64,000 nucleotides of DNA from Symbiodinium natans (GCA_905221605.1 CAJNDS010000504.1:1-64000), one strand, 5' to 3'; numbered from the stretch's first letter, positions 49,266-58,650 are shown. Notes: a model not told the origin generated them from the letters alone. Program-made: numbers and translations.

Positions 49266-49366
49266 GGTTTAGGGTAGAGGGGGTTTAGGGCGTTTAGGGC
49301 GTTTAGGGCGTTTAGGGCGTTTAGGGCGTTTAGGGCGTTTAGGGCGTTTAGGGCGTTTAGGGCGTT
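49266..49366. repeat. (GTTTAGGGC)n variant array
   Basis: Ten to eleven uniform 9-bp units. Confidence 0.97.
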
Positions 49367-49794
49367 TTAGGCTTTGCGGTTTGCGGGCTTCAGGGCTTTA
49401 AGAGTTTTGGAGTTGGGGGTGTGAAAGTTTCAGATCGTAGGGACTACGGTTTAAACGGCTTCAAGATGTGAATCATTACGGGCTTCGTCGGGCTTCAGGT
49501 TCTAGGGCCGGGGCGTAGGGTTCCTGGGTTCCGGGTTCCGAGTTTGGGGGTCAAGGGGGTCAAGTGTCAGGTTGATGGCTTGAAGGATGTCGTGGCTGAA
49601 ACCCTAAACCCTACACCCTAAACCGCTTCAGGCTTTAGCGCCTCAAGGATTGAGGGAGGGTTTCAGGGTTCAGGGTTTACGGGGTTATGGGTGGCCCTAA
49701 ACCCTAAACCCTAAACCCTAAACCCTAAACCCTAAACCCCAAACCCCAAACCCTAAACCCTAAACCCTAAACCCTAAACCCTAAACCCTAAACC

Positions 49795-49947
49795 CTAAAC
49801 CCGACATCGCTCAAGGTCTAGGATCTCGTGTTTCCAGAAGAGTGTGCGGTTGCAGGGTCCTTTGAGCCGAAAGCCTACAGGTTTTAGAGGATCCAAGCTG
49901 ACACTCGCCTGAACCGCGGTGTCGGGTTTTGGTTCAAGGTAGAAAGT
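49795..49947 (-). CDS. 50-residue exon
   Basis: Minus frame TFYLEPKPDTAVQASVSLDP then LKPVGFRLKGPCNRTLFWKH and EILDLERC, closing in the repeat TAG. Long for an island and clearly protein-like. Confidence 0.8.
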   Translation of the reverse strand, partial: TFYLEPKPDTAVQASVSLDPLKPVGFRLKGPCNRTLFWKHEILDLERCRV

Positions 49948-50054
49948 TTAGGGTTTAGGGTTTAGGGTTTAGGGTTTAGGGTTTAGGGTTTAGGGTTTAG
50001 GGTTTGGGGTTTAGGGTTTAGGGTTTAGGGCTTAGACTGCAAACCCTTAAGTCT

Positions 50055-50153
50055 TCAGCGAATGTCGGCCATTAAAACAAACAAAGGAACCCAGACTCCA
50101 AACTCAAAGCCGAAGTACCATCCTTCTTCTACCCGAGAGCTTTCCACAACCAA
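50055..50153 (-). CDS. Exon, likely C-terminal
   Basis: Minus frame VVESSRVEEGWYFGFEFGVW then VPLFVLMADIR and TGA. Confidence 0.78.
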   Translation of the reverse strand: MVVESSRVEEGWYFGFEFGVWVPLFVLMADIR

Positions 50154-50224
50154 AAAAAGGATCAAGGGTTTTAGGGTTTCGGGTTAAGGGTTTCAGGTTT
50201 AGGGTGTAGGGCTAGGGTCCCCAA

Positions 50225-50305
50225 GCCCCAAAACCCCCGAAGACGTGACAGCCCAGCCACGGACGTGTTCGGTAGAGGTCTGCTGTGGTGACCTGGGTTA
50301 GTAGG
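50225..50305 (-). CDS. Exon, unknown
   Basis: Acceptor CTACTAACCCAG; then VTTADLYRTRPWLGCHVFGG. Confidence 0.65.
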
Positions 50306-50529
50306 GGTCTCAGGGTTTACTCACTGAACCCTTAACACACCCTAAGCCCAAGCCCAAACCCTGAGCCCAAAGCCTAAACCCTAAACCCTAAACCCTTTAG
50401 AGTTTTGGGCTTCAGAGTTTGGGGTTGTGGGGTTTCAGGGTTTCAGGATTCAAGGCGCGAGAGCTTTAGGGGTTTAGGGTTTATGGTTCTAGCCCTACCC
50501 CGCCGAAGGTAAGGTTTAGGGTTTGGGGT

Positions 50530-50590
50530 TTAGGGCAGACTCGGGCGGGGGTTTCTGAAATTAGGGGCACCTTCTTGGGGTCCTAAACCT
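50530..50590. mobile_element. Family C terminus
   Basis: GGGTTTCTGAAATTAGGGGCACCTTCTTGGGGTCCT matches the family C copy at 25630; partner end missing. Confidence 0.55.
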
Positions 50591-50602
50591 TAAACCCTGA
50601 GC

Positions 50603-50914
50603 CTAAACCCTAAACCCCGTCCTTAGCCAAGCATAACCTACATTTCTGGCCATTTCCGTTGCACAACTCATCTGGCCTTCATCCGAGTCATCGTCTGACA
50701 CCCCCACTGCGAGGCAATATCCGCATGAGCATACCACTGTACACATGTAGGGCGCTGCACCGATAGGTTGCCACTTCCACCCCGGTCTGGGTCTCGTTTG
50801 CAGTTCGATGTCGTACGCCATGACGCATACGTCTCTGCGGGGATCTGGCTGGTAGTTGTGCGGCCTTGTCATAGGCTGGTTCCTTGATGACGTAGGTACG
50901 GAGAAGGCTGACAA
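50603..50914 (-). CDS. 103-codon exon, Cys-containing
   Basis: The minus frame reads VPTSSRNQPMTRPHNYQPDP, RRDVCVMAYDIELQTRPRPG, WKWQPIGAAPYMCTVVCSCG, YCLAVGVSDDDSDEGQMSCA, TEMARNVGYAWL, then repeat. The start is not ATG (a CAG lies just upstream of the first residues), so this is an internal exon. Four Cys in MCTVVCSCGYC could bind metal, but no family is recognised. Confidence 0.75.
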   Translation of the reverse strand: MSAFSVPTSSRNQPMTRPHNYQPDPRRDVCVMAYDIELQTRPRPGWKWQPIGAAPYMCTVVCSCGYCLAVGVSDDDSDEGQMSCATEMARNVGYAWLRTGFRV

Positions 50915-51330
50915 CCCATGCAGTGCTGCGATTCTGAATCCTAAACCCTGAATCCTAAACCCTGAATCCTAAACCCCAAACCCTAATCCCCAAACCCGAG
51001 ATCGGACCCTAAGTCCCTAAATCCCTAAACCCCTAAACCCTAAACCCTAAACCCTAAACCCTGAACCCCAAACCCTAAACCCCAAACCCTAAACACCAAA
51101 CCCTGAACACCAAACCCTGAACCCTAGGACTATGGCTTCGCCATGTTTCGCGTGGCTTTGGTCTTCGGCTTCGTTTAGGGCTTCGGGTTTAGGGTTTAGG
51201 GTGCAGGGTGTGGGGTTTGGGGTTTGGGGTTTGGGGTTTGTGGGTTGTGGGGCCTTAGGGTTTAGTTTAGGGTTTTTCGCGGCATGGGATTTGATGGCCC
51301 TTTAAACCGCGAGAAAAGCATTCCCAAAAA

Positions 51331-51366
51331 TTGATCCTCTTAAACCCAATAAGGGAAGATGAAAGA
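51331..51366. repeat. Dispersed AT-rich repeat, copy 2
   Basis: Counterpart of 34383-34415. Confidence 0.7.
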
Positions 51367-51429
51367 ACGTTCCCAGGGCCACTAACCCCGAACTCCTAAC
51401 CCCTAAAAGCCCTAAACCCCAACCCCTAA

Positions 51430-51488
51430 ACCCTAAACCCTACCCCCACCCCCCCCCCCCCCCCCCCAAAAAAAAAAAAAAAAAAACG
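51430..51488. repeat. C run followed by A run
   Basis: C14+ directly followed by A19, with ACCCCC variants before it. Confidence 0.95.
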
Positions 51489-51694
51489 TAATCATAATAC
51501 GAAAAACACAAAACAAAACCTCAACCCCTAAAACACCCTCAAGCCGGACCACCTCGAACCCTCAACCCCCGAAAGCCCCCCAAAAAACCATAGAACCGAA
51601 CCTAGCCGTCCCCCCTTAACCCCGAGAACCAACAACTGCAGGGTTTAGGGTTTAGGGCTTAGGGCTTAGGGTTTAGGGTTTAGGATTGAAGGTT

Positions 51695-51868
51695 TGGGGT
51701 TTAGGGTTTAGGGTTTAGGGTTTAGGTTTTAGGGTTTAGGGTTTAGGGTTTAGGGTTTAGGGTTTAGGGTTTAGGGTTTAGGGTTTAGGGTTTAGGGTTT
51801 AGGGTTTAGGGTTTAGGGTTTAGGGTTTAGGGTTTAGGGTTTAGGGTTTAGGGTTTAGGGTTTAGGGC
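51695..51868. repeat. (TTTAGGG)n array
   Basis: About 24 units. Confidence 0.98.
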
Positions 51869-51999
51869 TAGGGTTTAGCCCCAAAGCCCTCAACGCAAAT
51901 CCGAAATCCGGAACCAGGCCCGCGGACAAAATTTCCATGGGAACCTCGCAAAGGCAAGCCAAGATGACAGAGGCTGTAGAGGGCTTTTGGGGTTGAAGC
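51868..51999 (-). CDS. 43-residue exon
   Basis: Minus frame STPKALYSLCHLGLPLRGSH then GNFVRGPGSGFRICVEGFGA and the repeat TAG. Confidence 0.75.
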   Translation of the reverse strand, partial: ASTPKALYSLCHLGLPLRGSHGNFVRGPGSGFRICVEGFGAKP

Positions 52000-52084
52000 T
52001 AAACCTTTAGGGTTTAGGGTTTGGGTTTGGGGTTTACGGCGCAGGGTTTAGGGAAACCTTAGACCCTAAACCCTAAACCCTAAA

Positions 52085-52202
52085 CCCTAGGGGACTTCAA
52101 AGGAGCCTCCCATGTCCAAAGCTGGGTTTCGGGCTTGCGGTGTGCCACTGACAGTACTTTCTTTGTGCTTGGAAGTCGGGTTTGGGAGAGGGTAGCGGGT
52201 TT
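52085..52202 (-). CDS. Exon, unknown
   Basis: Minus frame PATLSQTRLPSTKKVLSVAH then RKPETQLWTWEAPLKSP. Confidence 0.75.
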
Positions 52203-52309
52203 TAGGGTTTAGGGTTTAGGGTTTAGGGTTTAGGGTTTAGGGTTTAGGGTTCAGGGTTCAGGGTTTCGGATTTAGGGTTTAGGGTTTAGGGTTTTCCGGG
52301 TTAGGGATC

Positions 52310-52408
52310 TCAATCCCCAAAAAGCCCATCGAAAGCAATGAGCCCCTGGTAATGAATGCCACAAGCGCCCCCGGAGCTTTGCGTCGTGACTTCGGGGGGC
52401 ACTTGGAC
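52310..52408 (-). CDS. Exon, unknown
   Basis: Acceptor GGGTTTCAG; then VQVPPEVTTQSSGGACGIHY and QGLIAFDGLFGD with TGA. Strong protein character. Confidence 0.82.
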   Translation of the reverse strand, partial: VQVPPEVTTQSSGGACGIHYQGLIAFDGLFGD

Positions 52409-52732
52409 CTGAAACCCTAGACCCTAGACCCTAAACCCTAAGCCCTAAACCCTAAACCCTAAACCCTGCGGCTTTAGGCTTTGGCAGTTGGGGTTTGGGG
52501 TTGAGGGTTCATGTGGGGATTTTGGAGGGCTTCTTTAGTGGTTTTGGGGAATAAGTAGCTCAAGGGTTGGAGTTTCTGTTCAGGGTTTAGGGTTTAGGGT
52601 TTAGGGTTTAGGGTTTAGGGTTTAGGGTTTAGGGTTTAGGGTTGAGGGTTTAGGGTTTAGGGTTTAGGGTTAGGGTTTAGGGTTTAGGGTTGAGGGTTGA
52701 GGGTTGAGGGTCTAGGGTTTAGGGTTTGGGGC

Positions 52733-52883
52733 TTCGGGGCTCGGGCTTCAACACTTTTTTTTGCTCATTCCGGCAGCACTCGAGGAGCAGCGTGGTGTGC
52801 TCGGACGTAGCTCGAAACAATTCAGCGGCTACGGCAACCCAGGGGAAACCGATGGAAAACGTGCCGCGGAGGGGTGCGAAGCG
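52733..52883 (-). CDS. Exon, unknown
   Basis: Acceptor TGCCTAG; then RFAPLRGTFSIGFPWVAVAA and ELFRATSEHTTLLLECCRNE, QKKVLKPEP. About 50 codons without a stop. Confidence 0.82.
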
Positions 52884-52984
52884 CTAGGCAGGCTAAAACA
52901 GGGTATGATTTCAGAGGGACCATAAGGGAATGTTAGCTTTTATTCCTAAACCCTGAACCCTAAACCCTAAACCCTAAACCCCAA

Positions 52985-53116
52985 TTAATCCGACCCCTTT
53001 CTTTTCTTCTCGACCTCATAAATGATCTCGGTGGTGGGCTGGCCATCCTTCTTCCCCGCATCATCCTTGGTCGCAACCTCTTTCCAGTAATCGGCCTTGC
53101 CTCCCATGTCCTCAGG
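52985..53116 (-). CDS. C-terminal exon, Lys/Asp-rich
   Basis: Acceptor ACACCCTGAG|G; then DMGGKADYWKEVATKDDAGK and KDGQPTTEIIYEVEKKRKGS, D, TAA in unique sequence. Mixed charge and the KKRKGSD end are typical of a real protein terminus. Upstream exons on the same strand (53281 to 58282) could belong to the same gene. Family not recognised. Confidence 0.88.
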   Translation of the reverse strand, partial: PEDMGGKADYWKEVATKDDAGKKDGQPTTEIIYEVEKKRKGSD

Positions 53117-53280
53117 GTGTAGGGTTTAGGGTTTAGGGTTTGGGGTTTGGGGTTTAGGGTTTAGGGTTTAGGGTTTAGGGTTTAGGTTTAGGGTTTAGGG
53201 TTTAGGGTTTGGGGCTTAGGGTTTCACCTCTCGAAAGGATGCTGCCGGCAGGGTCTGGGTTTCGGGCTTAGGGCTTAGGG

Positions 53281-53338
53281 CGTCCAAAAGCACGGCCACA
53301 ACAGCCCCATTGCAGGCGACAGAGGTCGGGAGCCCTAA
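53281..53338 (-). CDS. Exon, hydrophobic
   Basis: Minus frame LPTSVACNGAVVAVLLDAL. A further short piece at 53226-53262 reads PDPAGSILSRG up to AGAG|GTGAAA. Confidence 0.78.
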
Positions 53339-53384
53339 ACCCTAAACCCCAAAACCCAACACCCTAAACCCTAAACCCTAAGCA

Positions 53385-53433
53385 CTAAACGCCCGGAACA
53401 GACTCGCCGCTGGGCTCAGGAGTTGAGGGCGGC
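53385..53433 (-). CDS. Exon downstream of a family A introner
   Basis: After CCAAGTAG: RPQLLSPAASLFRAF. Joined with 53596-53618 as NIVFGRPQLLSPAASLFRAF. Confidence 0.75.
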
Positions 53434-53595
53434 CTACTTGGAGGATCAGGGGTACTTATAACCCCATGATAACAAATCCTAAACCCTAAACCCTAAACCC
53501 TAAACCCTACTTAGAAGGCCCCTAAGTCCCCTAAGTAGGTTATCAGTAGACTTTATAATTAGAGTATGAAGTACCCATGAACCTCCAAGTCAGGC
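53434..53595 (-). mobile_element. Family A introner, 162 nt, GC-AG
   Basis: Inverted ends ACTTGGAGGTTCATGG and ACTTGGAGGATCAGGG (minus reading). Minus-strand borders GTCTTTG|GCCTGACTTGG and CCTCCAAGTAG|GCCGCC; GCC at both borders is the apparent target duplication. Removal restores one frame. An inner CCCTAAA array (53478-53508) shows a telomere block inside the element. Confidence 0.82.
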
Positions 53596-53618
53596 CAAAG
53601 ACGATGTTGAAGAGCCCC
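53596..53618 (-). CDS. Micro-exon upstream of the introner
   Basis: Reads GLFNIVFG from a TTTAG border made by the telomere repeat to the introner donor; only 23 nt. Confidence 0.65.
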
Positions 53619-53679
53619 TAAACCCTAAACCCTAAACCCTAAACCCTAAACCCTAAACCCTAAACCCTAAACCCTAAAC

Positions 53680-53771
53680 CCCAAAAAGGCCGGGGATCCT
53701 CCTCCATGTCAGCGAGTGTCATTCCCCCGAGGTCGGCCGACATCAGGGCCGGGCGGAAGTGCTCCTCTAGC
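53680..53771 (-). CDS. 92-nt exon with repeat-made donor
   Basis: Acceptor AACCTTCTCAG|G; then LEEHFRPALMSADLGGMTLA and DMEEDPRPFW, donor G|GTTTAGGG at the first base pair of a telomere block. Strong protein character. Confidence 0.88.
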
Positions 53772-54053
53772 CTGAGAAGGTTGTAGGGTTTAGGATTTAG
53801 GGTTTAGGGTTTAGGGCTTAGGGTTTAGGGTTTAGGGTTTAGGGTTTACGGTTTAGGGTTTAGGGTTTAGGGTTTAGGGTCTACAGTTTTGGGTTTGGGG
53901 TTTAGGGCTTCGGGTTTGAGTTTTTTTAGGTCTCAGGGGGCTTTACCCAACTCCCCGCTGAACCCGAATCAACTTGATGTCTGCTGAGTACTCTCTTGGG
54001 GTCTGCGTCAGCAAACACTATTACCCTAAAGCCTAGACGAAAGAATCTAAACC

Positions 54054-54212
54054 CTGTAAACCCTACAAACCCTTCGAATCCTATAAACCCGGTAAACCCT
54101 GTAAACCCTGTAAACCCTAAAAAACCCTATAAACCCTCTAAACCCTGAAAAACCCTGTAAAACCCTGTAAAACCCTATAAAACCCTATAAACCCCATAAA
54201 CCCTATAAACCC
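54054..54212. repeat. CCCTGTAAA/CCCTATAAA variant array
   Basis: Mixed 9-10 bp units CCCTATAAA, CCCTGTAAAA; inverse of the TTTATAGGG array at 11795. Confidence 0.93.
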
Positions 54213-54226
54213 TAAAGACATAGCTC

Positions 54227-54315
54227 CTAAGGAGGCTGAAGTAGCTTGTCGGCGCCGCCCACCAGGTCCACCATCTGCTTGGGGAAGCACCTTTCATCCA
54301 ACATATAGTAAGGTC
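54227..54315 (-). CDS. Exon, unknown
   Basis: Acceptor CCTCCCTCAAG|G; then PYYMLDERCFPKQMVDLVGG and ADKLLQPP. Very protein-like. Confidence 0.88.
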
Positions 54316-54479
54316 CTTGAGGGAGGTTTAGGGTTTAGGGTTTAGGGTTTCGGGTTTCGGGTTTAGGGTTTAGGTTTAGGGTTTCGGGTTTAGGGTTTAA
54401 GGGGGTTCATGAGGGGTGGGGACCTAGGAAACCTTAGGGAGGCTTAGGGAGCTTCAGGCAGTAGCGGGAAGTATTAGGG

Positions 54480-54640
54480 AGCCTTGGGCTACATACACAC
54501 CTTGAACCCCCTGCCATAAGAACCCGGTAAACATATCCCTTGTGAATACCCTAAAAATAAAAAAGGGGTATGGTAAAAAGCTTTCCTTTTTTCTCCTTTT
54601 AAAGGTTCAGGGGCATGGGTTGGGGGTATGTTGAAAAATT
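54480..54640. mobile_element. Inverted-repeat element, unnamed family
   Basis: CTTGAACCCCCTGCCAT (54500) is roughly inverted in AGGTTCAGGGGCATGGG (54604), with CCCTAAAAATAAAAAAGGGG in the middle. ACATACCCCC(C)TTGAACC recurs at 26183. Assignment tentative. Confidence 0.45.
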
Positions 54641-54738
54641 CTTAGGTGGTAGCCCAGTAACCACATGGTGAGTCCTCGAAACGATGGCCCCCCTGAGGGT
54701 TAGTATCTATAGGTTACTAGTACAGGTGGCCGTTGCCA

Positions 54739-54949
54739 TTAAGATTTCGTGCAGCCAAAACAAGGACCATAATTTAGAGAAGTGACCACGATGCTGAGGG
54801 TGCCCTTGTGGGAAATGGTTGCTTTCATAAGTTCACCTAGAAGCAAAAGGGGTACCACTGGGCCGCCAAGTATTCAAGAAGCCAAAGTACAGAGGCGTTG
54901 GATTTGGGGTTCATGTCTTTATCAATTTCTGGTACCAGTTGCCTTGCCT
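54739..54949 (-). CDS. Gene fragment, two overlapping frames
   Basis: Frame 1: QLVPEIDKDMNPKSNASVLW, LLEYLAAQWYPFCF and stop. Frame 2 continues from the same point: VVPLLLLGELMKATISHKGT, LSIVVTSLNYGPCFGCTKS and TAA. Both are strongly protein-like and together suggest one gene with a 1-nt frame break near 54855, or a small intron. Confidence 0.78.
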
Positions 54950-55066
54950 ATGTTCCCTGCATGATTGCGGTATAAACTGCCCCCCCCTTTCCCATTTCAG
55001 CAGGCACCTTCTGCTATACACCTCGACCCGCACACGAAACCCTAAGCCCTAAACCCTAAACCCTAA

Positions 55067-55207
55067 ATCCCTTGAAGGCCCCCAGACTTGTAGCCTGAGG
55101 CACAAGTACTCCACGTCGCCAAGGAGTAGGTCCAAAGCGCCTTCACCCCCCTCTGCGGGAGCTGCTGCGAAGTAGATGCCCTTGGCAAGGAGGGCGCTGG
55201 CTAGCCC
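55067..55207 (-). CDS. 47-residue exon
   Basis: Minus frame GLASALLAKGIYFAAAPAEG then GEGALDLLLGDVEYLCLRLQ and VWGPSRD. No stop over the whole island; strong protein character. Confidence 0.88.
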
Positions 55208-55555
55208 AAAACCCGAAGCACCAAACCCTAAACCCTAAACCCCAAATTTGGGCTTTGGGTATAGGGGTCCGAGGTCAAAACTTTGGAGGGTTTGCGGCTT
55301 AGGGTTTAGGGTCTAGGGTTTAGGATTTAGGGTTTAGGGTTTAGGGTTTAGGGTTTAGGGTTTAGGGTTTAGGGCTAGGGTTTAGAGTCCTGGGTTCAGG
55401 GCTTTGGTGGGGTTTATCCCGACCCTGCACCCAAAAGGCCTCAACCCTAAACGCCGGGTTTAGGGTTTAGGGTTTAGGGTTTAGGGTTTAGAGTTTAGGG
55501 TTGAGGTTTAGGGTTTAGGGTTTAGGGTTTAGGGTTGAGGGTTTAGGGGTTTAGG

Positions 55556-55661
55556 GCTGTGGAGGTTTGGAGGGGATGATCGCGTCAAGTTGACCGGGGG
55601 CCTCGACAAGACACATGGGGTGAACATAGGGTACCCTTTGTGGGGGCCCTCCAAATAAACA
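55556..55661 (-). CDS. Exon, likely C-terminal
   Basis: Minus frame PPQRVPYVHPMCLVEAPGQL then DAIIPSKPPQP and the repeat TAA. Another minus frame is also open (EGPHKGYPMFTPCVLSRPPV). Confidence 0.68.
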
Positions 55662-55935
55662 GGATTGCACTATCTAAACGGATCCCAGACACCCAAACCC
55701 TAAACCCTAAACCCTAAACTCTAAACCCTAACCCTAACCCCACACCCTCTTTTGGGGGGGGGAAAGTTCCAATCCCTAAGCCCTAAACCCGAAACCCCTG
55801 CAACCCCAACACCCCTCCTCCTCTGCCGAAACGGGACCCTAAACCCTAAACCCTAAACCCCAAACCCTAAACCCTAAACCCTGAACCCTAAACCCTAAAC
55901 CCTGAACCCTAGACCCTAAACCCTAAACGGGATCT

Positions 55936-56026
55936 TCAGGCCTCAAACTCTCCAGCGCCCGAGAAGAACTCGGGGAAGGTGACGACATCGCCCGGGGCGA
56001 CGGCCCCGTCGTGGTTGACCAGCTTC
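55936..56026 (-). CDS. C-terminal exon, EF-hand-like
   Basis: Acceptor CACCCCTCCAG|G; then KLVNHDGAVAPGDVVTFPEF and FSGAGEFEA with TGA. The NHDGAV...FPEF spacing resembles an EF-hand loop with changed ligands; not enough to assign. Confidence 0.85.
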
Positions 56027-56054
56027 CTGGAGGGGTGGGTTGAGGGTTTAAGGT

Positions 56055-56166
56055 TTAGGGTTTAGGGTTTAGGGTCGAGGGTTTAGGGTTTAGGGTTTAG
56101 GGTTTAGGGTTTAGGGTTTAGGGTTTAGGGTTTAGGGTTTAGGGTTTAGGGTTTAGGGTTTAGGGG
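56055..56166. repeat. (TTTAGGG)n array
   Basis: About 15 units with one GTCGAGGG. Confidence 0.97.
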
Positions 56167-56449
56167 GTTGAGGGTGGAGGGTTGAAGGTTTTAGGCGTCT
56201 CTTGAGTGATGTTTTTTTGTTGGCAGAGGTTTCGGGGGCCTGATGTGGAGGGGATCGTGCTTCAGGGTCTTTCGGGGCTTGGTGGCTCCTTCGGTTAAGG
56301 GCTCAAGGCTGTTTAGGGTTTAGGGGTTTAGGGTTTCGGGTGAGAAAGAAAAGGGCTCAAGGCGTTGTAGAGTTTAGGGTTTAGGATTTCGGGCTTGGGG
56401 TTAGGCGTTTTGTAGGGTTTAGGTTTTTAGGGTTCAGGGCTCTTAGAGT

Positions 56450-56572
56450 TTAGGGCTTCGGGTCTTTTGAATTCCAAAAAGCGCAGCCCCGACACAACTG
56501 GCAGCGGAAGGGGAAGCACTCCGGCTTCTCCCCAACGATCTTCGCCTTGAGCGTGTGGAGTTTCGCCGGCAT
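56450..56572 (-). CDS. ATG-initiated exon, Cys-rich end
   Basis: An ATG at 56572 opens MPAKLHTLKAKIVGEKPECF then PFRCQLCRGCAFWNS before the frame enters repeat-like sequence. CxxC-like CQLCRGC suggests a metal site. The same frame is open upstream (TPVLLLLA), so the ATG may be internal. A plus frame (RHNWQRKGKHSGFSPTIFAL) competes. Confidence 0.7.
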   Translation of the reverse strand: MPAKLHTLKAKIVGEKPECFPFRCQLCRGCAFWNSKDPKP

Positions 56573-56679
56573 GGCGAGAAGCAGGAGCACTGGTGTGGGC
56601 GCTCGATTTTGGTGGGAGGGAGGGGGAGGGCAAACCCTAAACCCTAAACCCTAAACCCTAAACCCTAAACCCTAAACCC

Positions 56680-56779
56680 GGGTAATTTTGGAGGTGGGAG
56701 CTTGGAGGTGGCCCTAGAAACAGGTAGGCTCGAGCCAGAAAGGGCCAGACGAAGAGGCCCGAGGCGCCCCTGCACATGG
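56680..56779 (-). CDS. Exon, aromatic/hydrophobic
   Basis: Minus frame MCRGASGLFVWPFLARAYLF then LGPPPSSHLQNYP, ending at CGG|GTTTAGGG. Confidence 0.75.
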
Positions 56780-56929
56780 GTTTAGGGTTTGGGGTTTGGG
56801 GTTTGGGGTTTAGGGTTTAGGGTTTAGGGTTTAGGGTTTAGGGTTTAGGGTTTAGGGTTTGGGGTTTGGGGTTTAGGGTTTAGGGTTTGGGGTTTGGGGT
56901 TTGGGGTTTAGGGTTTAGGGTTTCGGGTT

Positions 56930-56990
56930 AGCTGATCTAAGGCGCCCATTAAAGCCGACACCTTGCCACCAAAGCCCCCTCACATGAAAC
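56930..56990 (-). CDS. Short exon
   Basis: Minus frame GGFGGKVSALMGALDQLT. Confidence 0.7.
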
Positions 56991-56999
56991 CTCTAACCC

Positions 57000-57350
57000 C
57001 CACTAAACCACGAAGAAGAAACCCAAAACAACGAGAAACAAAATAATCTCAAACCCCTAAAGATCTAAAGACTCTCCCCCCCCCCCCCCCCCCCCGAGTT
57101 TAGTCATTTAGCAAATTTAGAAAGGCCGACAACCCTACGTTCCGAAACCATGATCAGGTCTTAAAAAGTTTATCAACACAAGGCCCCCAACAAACAAAAG
57201 ATGACTAAGGGTTCGGGGTTTCGCCCTTACGGTTTGGGACTCAACCCCCTGCAAAAACCCGAAACCCGAACCCCGAAACCAGCACCCTCTCTAAAACCTT
57301 AAACCCTCAACACGAAGTCTCAACCCCCCCCCCCCCCCCCCCCCCCAAAT
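57000..57350. other. Unique region with two C runs
   Basis: C runs at about 57077-57095 and 57325-57346. No gene seen. Confidence 0.8.
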
Positions 57351-57360
57351 TTTAACCCTA

Positions 57361-57455
57361 AATCCGAAACCCCGGAAGCCAAAAACCTTGAATCCTGGGG
57401 CGGAGGCCACTGGGGTGCTCGAGGCAACCCATGAGCTCATTCCATCTGCGTGATG
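57361..57455 (-). CDS. Exon, unknown
   Basis: Minus frame RRWNELMGCLEHPSGLRPRI then QGFWLPGFRI and TAG; CATCACGCAG inside could be the acceptor. Confidence 0.75.
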
Positions 57456-57461
57456 GGTTTA

Positions 57462-57655
57462 GGGTTTAGGGTTTTAGGGTTTAGGATTTAGGATTCTAGG
57501 GTTTTAGGGTTTTAGGGTTTTAGGGTTTTAGGGTTTTAGGGTTTTAGGGTTTTAGGGTTTTAGGGTTTAGGGTTTAGGGTTTAGGGTTTAGGGTTTAGGG
57601 TTTAGGGTTTAGGGTTTAGGGTTTAGGGTTTAGGGTTTAGGGTTTAGGGCTCAGG
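57462..57655. repeat. (TTTTAGGG)n then (TTTAGGG)n
   Basis: About nine 8-bp units followed by about eleven 7-bp units. Confidence 0.97.
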
Positions 57656-57947
57656 ATTTAGGGTTCAGGGCTTGGGGCTGAGGATTTGAGGTTCAGGGCT
57701 TGGGGCTGAGGATCTAAGGCTTAGCGTTGGAGGTTTTTGGGTTTCGGGCTCGAGGCTTAGGACTGGGGGGTCGGCCTAAACCCTAAACCCTAAACCCTAA
57801 ACCCTAAACCCCAAACCCCAAACCCCAAACCCTAAACCCTAAACCCTAAACCCTAACCCTAAACCCTAAACCCTAAACCCTAAGCCCTAAACCCTAAACC
57901 CTAACCCTAAACCCTAAATCCTATTTACTTTTCAGGGAGGTTGAGGG

Positions 57948-58066
57948 TGGTTTCAAGGAGATCTGGAGTCTCCACGTGCCTTTTGTGGGGGGGAGGCGGG
58001 GGGGGGTGAGGAAGAGCGGAAAGCTTCGAAGCTTGATGTTCAAAGGGCCCTTAGCAAGGGAATTAT
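57948..58066 (-). CDS. Island, Pro-rich
   Basis: Minus frame NNSLAKGPLNIKLRSFPLFL then TPPASPPQKARGDSRSP; includes G/C runs. Confidence 0.45.
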
Positions 58067-58159
58067 TTAGGGCTTCGGGTTTAGGGTTTAGGGTTTAGGG
58101 TTTAGGGTTTAGGGTTTAGGGTTTAGGGTTTAGGGTTTAGGGTTTAGGGTTTAAAGCTT

Positions 58160-58282
58160 TCACGGTTCAGTGTTTGGGGCTCTATGTCTAGGTCGGCCAA
58201 CGCTAACTTCCGAACACATTCCCACATGAGATCCTAAGTATCCCAGAGGGCTTTCCCAGATGCCGAGAGAGAAAGGCTTATA
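58160..58282 (-). CDS. 40-residue exon, C-terminal
   Basis: Minus frame YKPFSLGIWESPLGYLGSHV then GMCSEVSVGRPRHRAPNTEP and TGA in unique DNA. Confidence 0.8.
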   Translation of the reverse strand, partial: YKPFSLGIWESPLGYLGSHVGMCSEVSVGRPRHRAPNTEP

Positions 58283-58391
58283 AACCCTACTAAACCCGAA
58301 ACCCTGAACCCTAAACCCTAAACCCTAAACCCTAAACCCTAAACCCTAAACCCTGAACCCTAAACCCTGAACCCTAAACCCTAAACCCTAA

Positions 58392-58446
58392 GACCGACAT
58401 GCGCAAACAACTGACAACCGGAATCCGGACGACCTCTATGGGGGTT
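58392..58446 (-). CDS. Short exon
   Basis: Minus frame PIEVVRIPVVSCLRMSV. Confidence 0.65.
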
Positions 58447-58477
58447 TAGGGTTTCGGGCTTGTGGCTTAGGGTTTCA

Positions 58478-58532
58478 GGCTTAGGGCTTAGGGCTTAGGG
58501 CTTAGGGCTTAGGGCTTAGGGCTTAGGGCTTA
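58478..58532. repeat. (GGGCTTA)n variant array
   Basis: Eight uniform units; same variant as 43664. Confidence 0.96.
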
Positions 58533-58590
58533 GGGTTTAGGGTTTAGGGTTTAGGGTTCAGGGTTTAGGGTTCAGGGTTTAGGGCTTTCA

Positions 58591-58650
58591 TTCTAAGTCG
58601 TGCTCCAAGCCGCCGCCCCCAAGCTTTAAGGGGGTAAAGCGGGCTCGGGT
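58591..58650 (-). CDS. Short exon, C-terminal
   Basis: Minus frame RARFTPLKLGGGGLEHDLE then TGA. Confidence 0.55.

Noticed and set aside
54782-54964. 60-codon plus-strand frame MTTMLRV...
   Set aside because: The two overlapping minus frames are more protein-like.
55936-56026. EF-hand assignment
   Set aside because: Only a rough loop-like spacing; key acidic ligands at several positions are absent.
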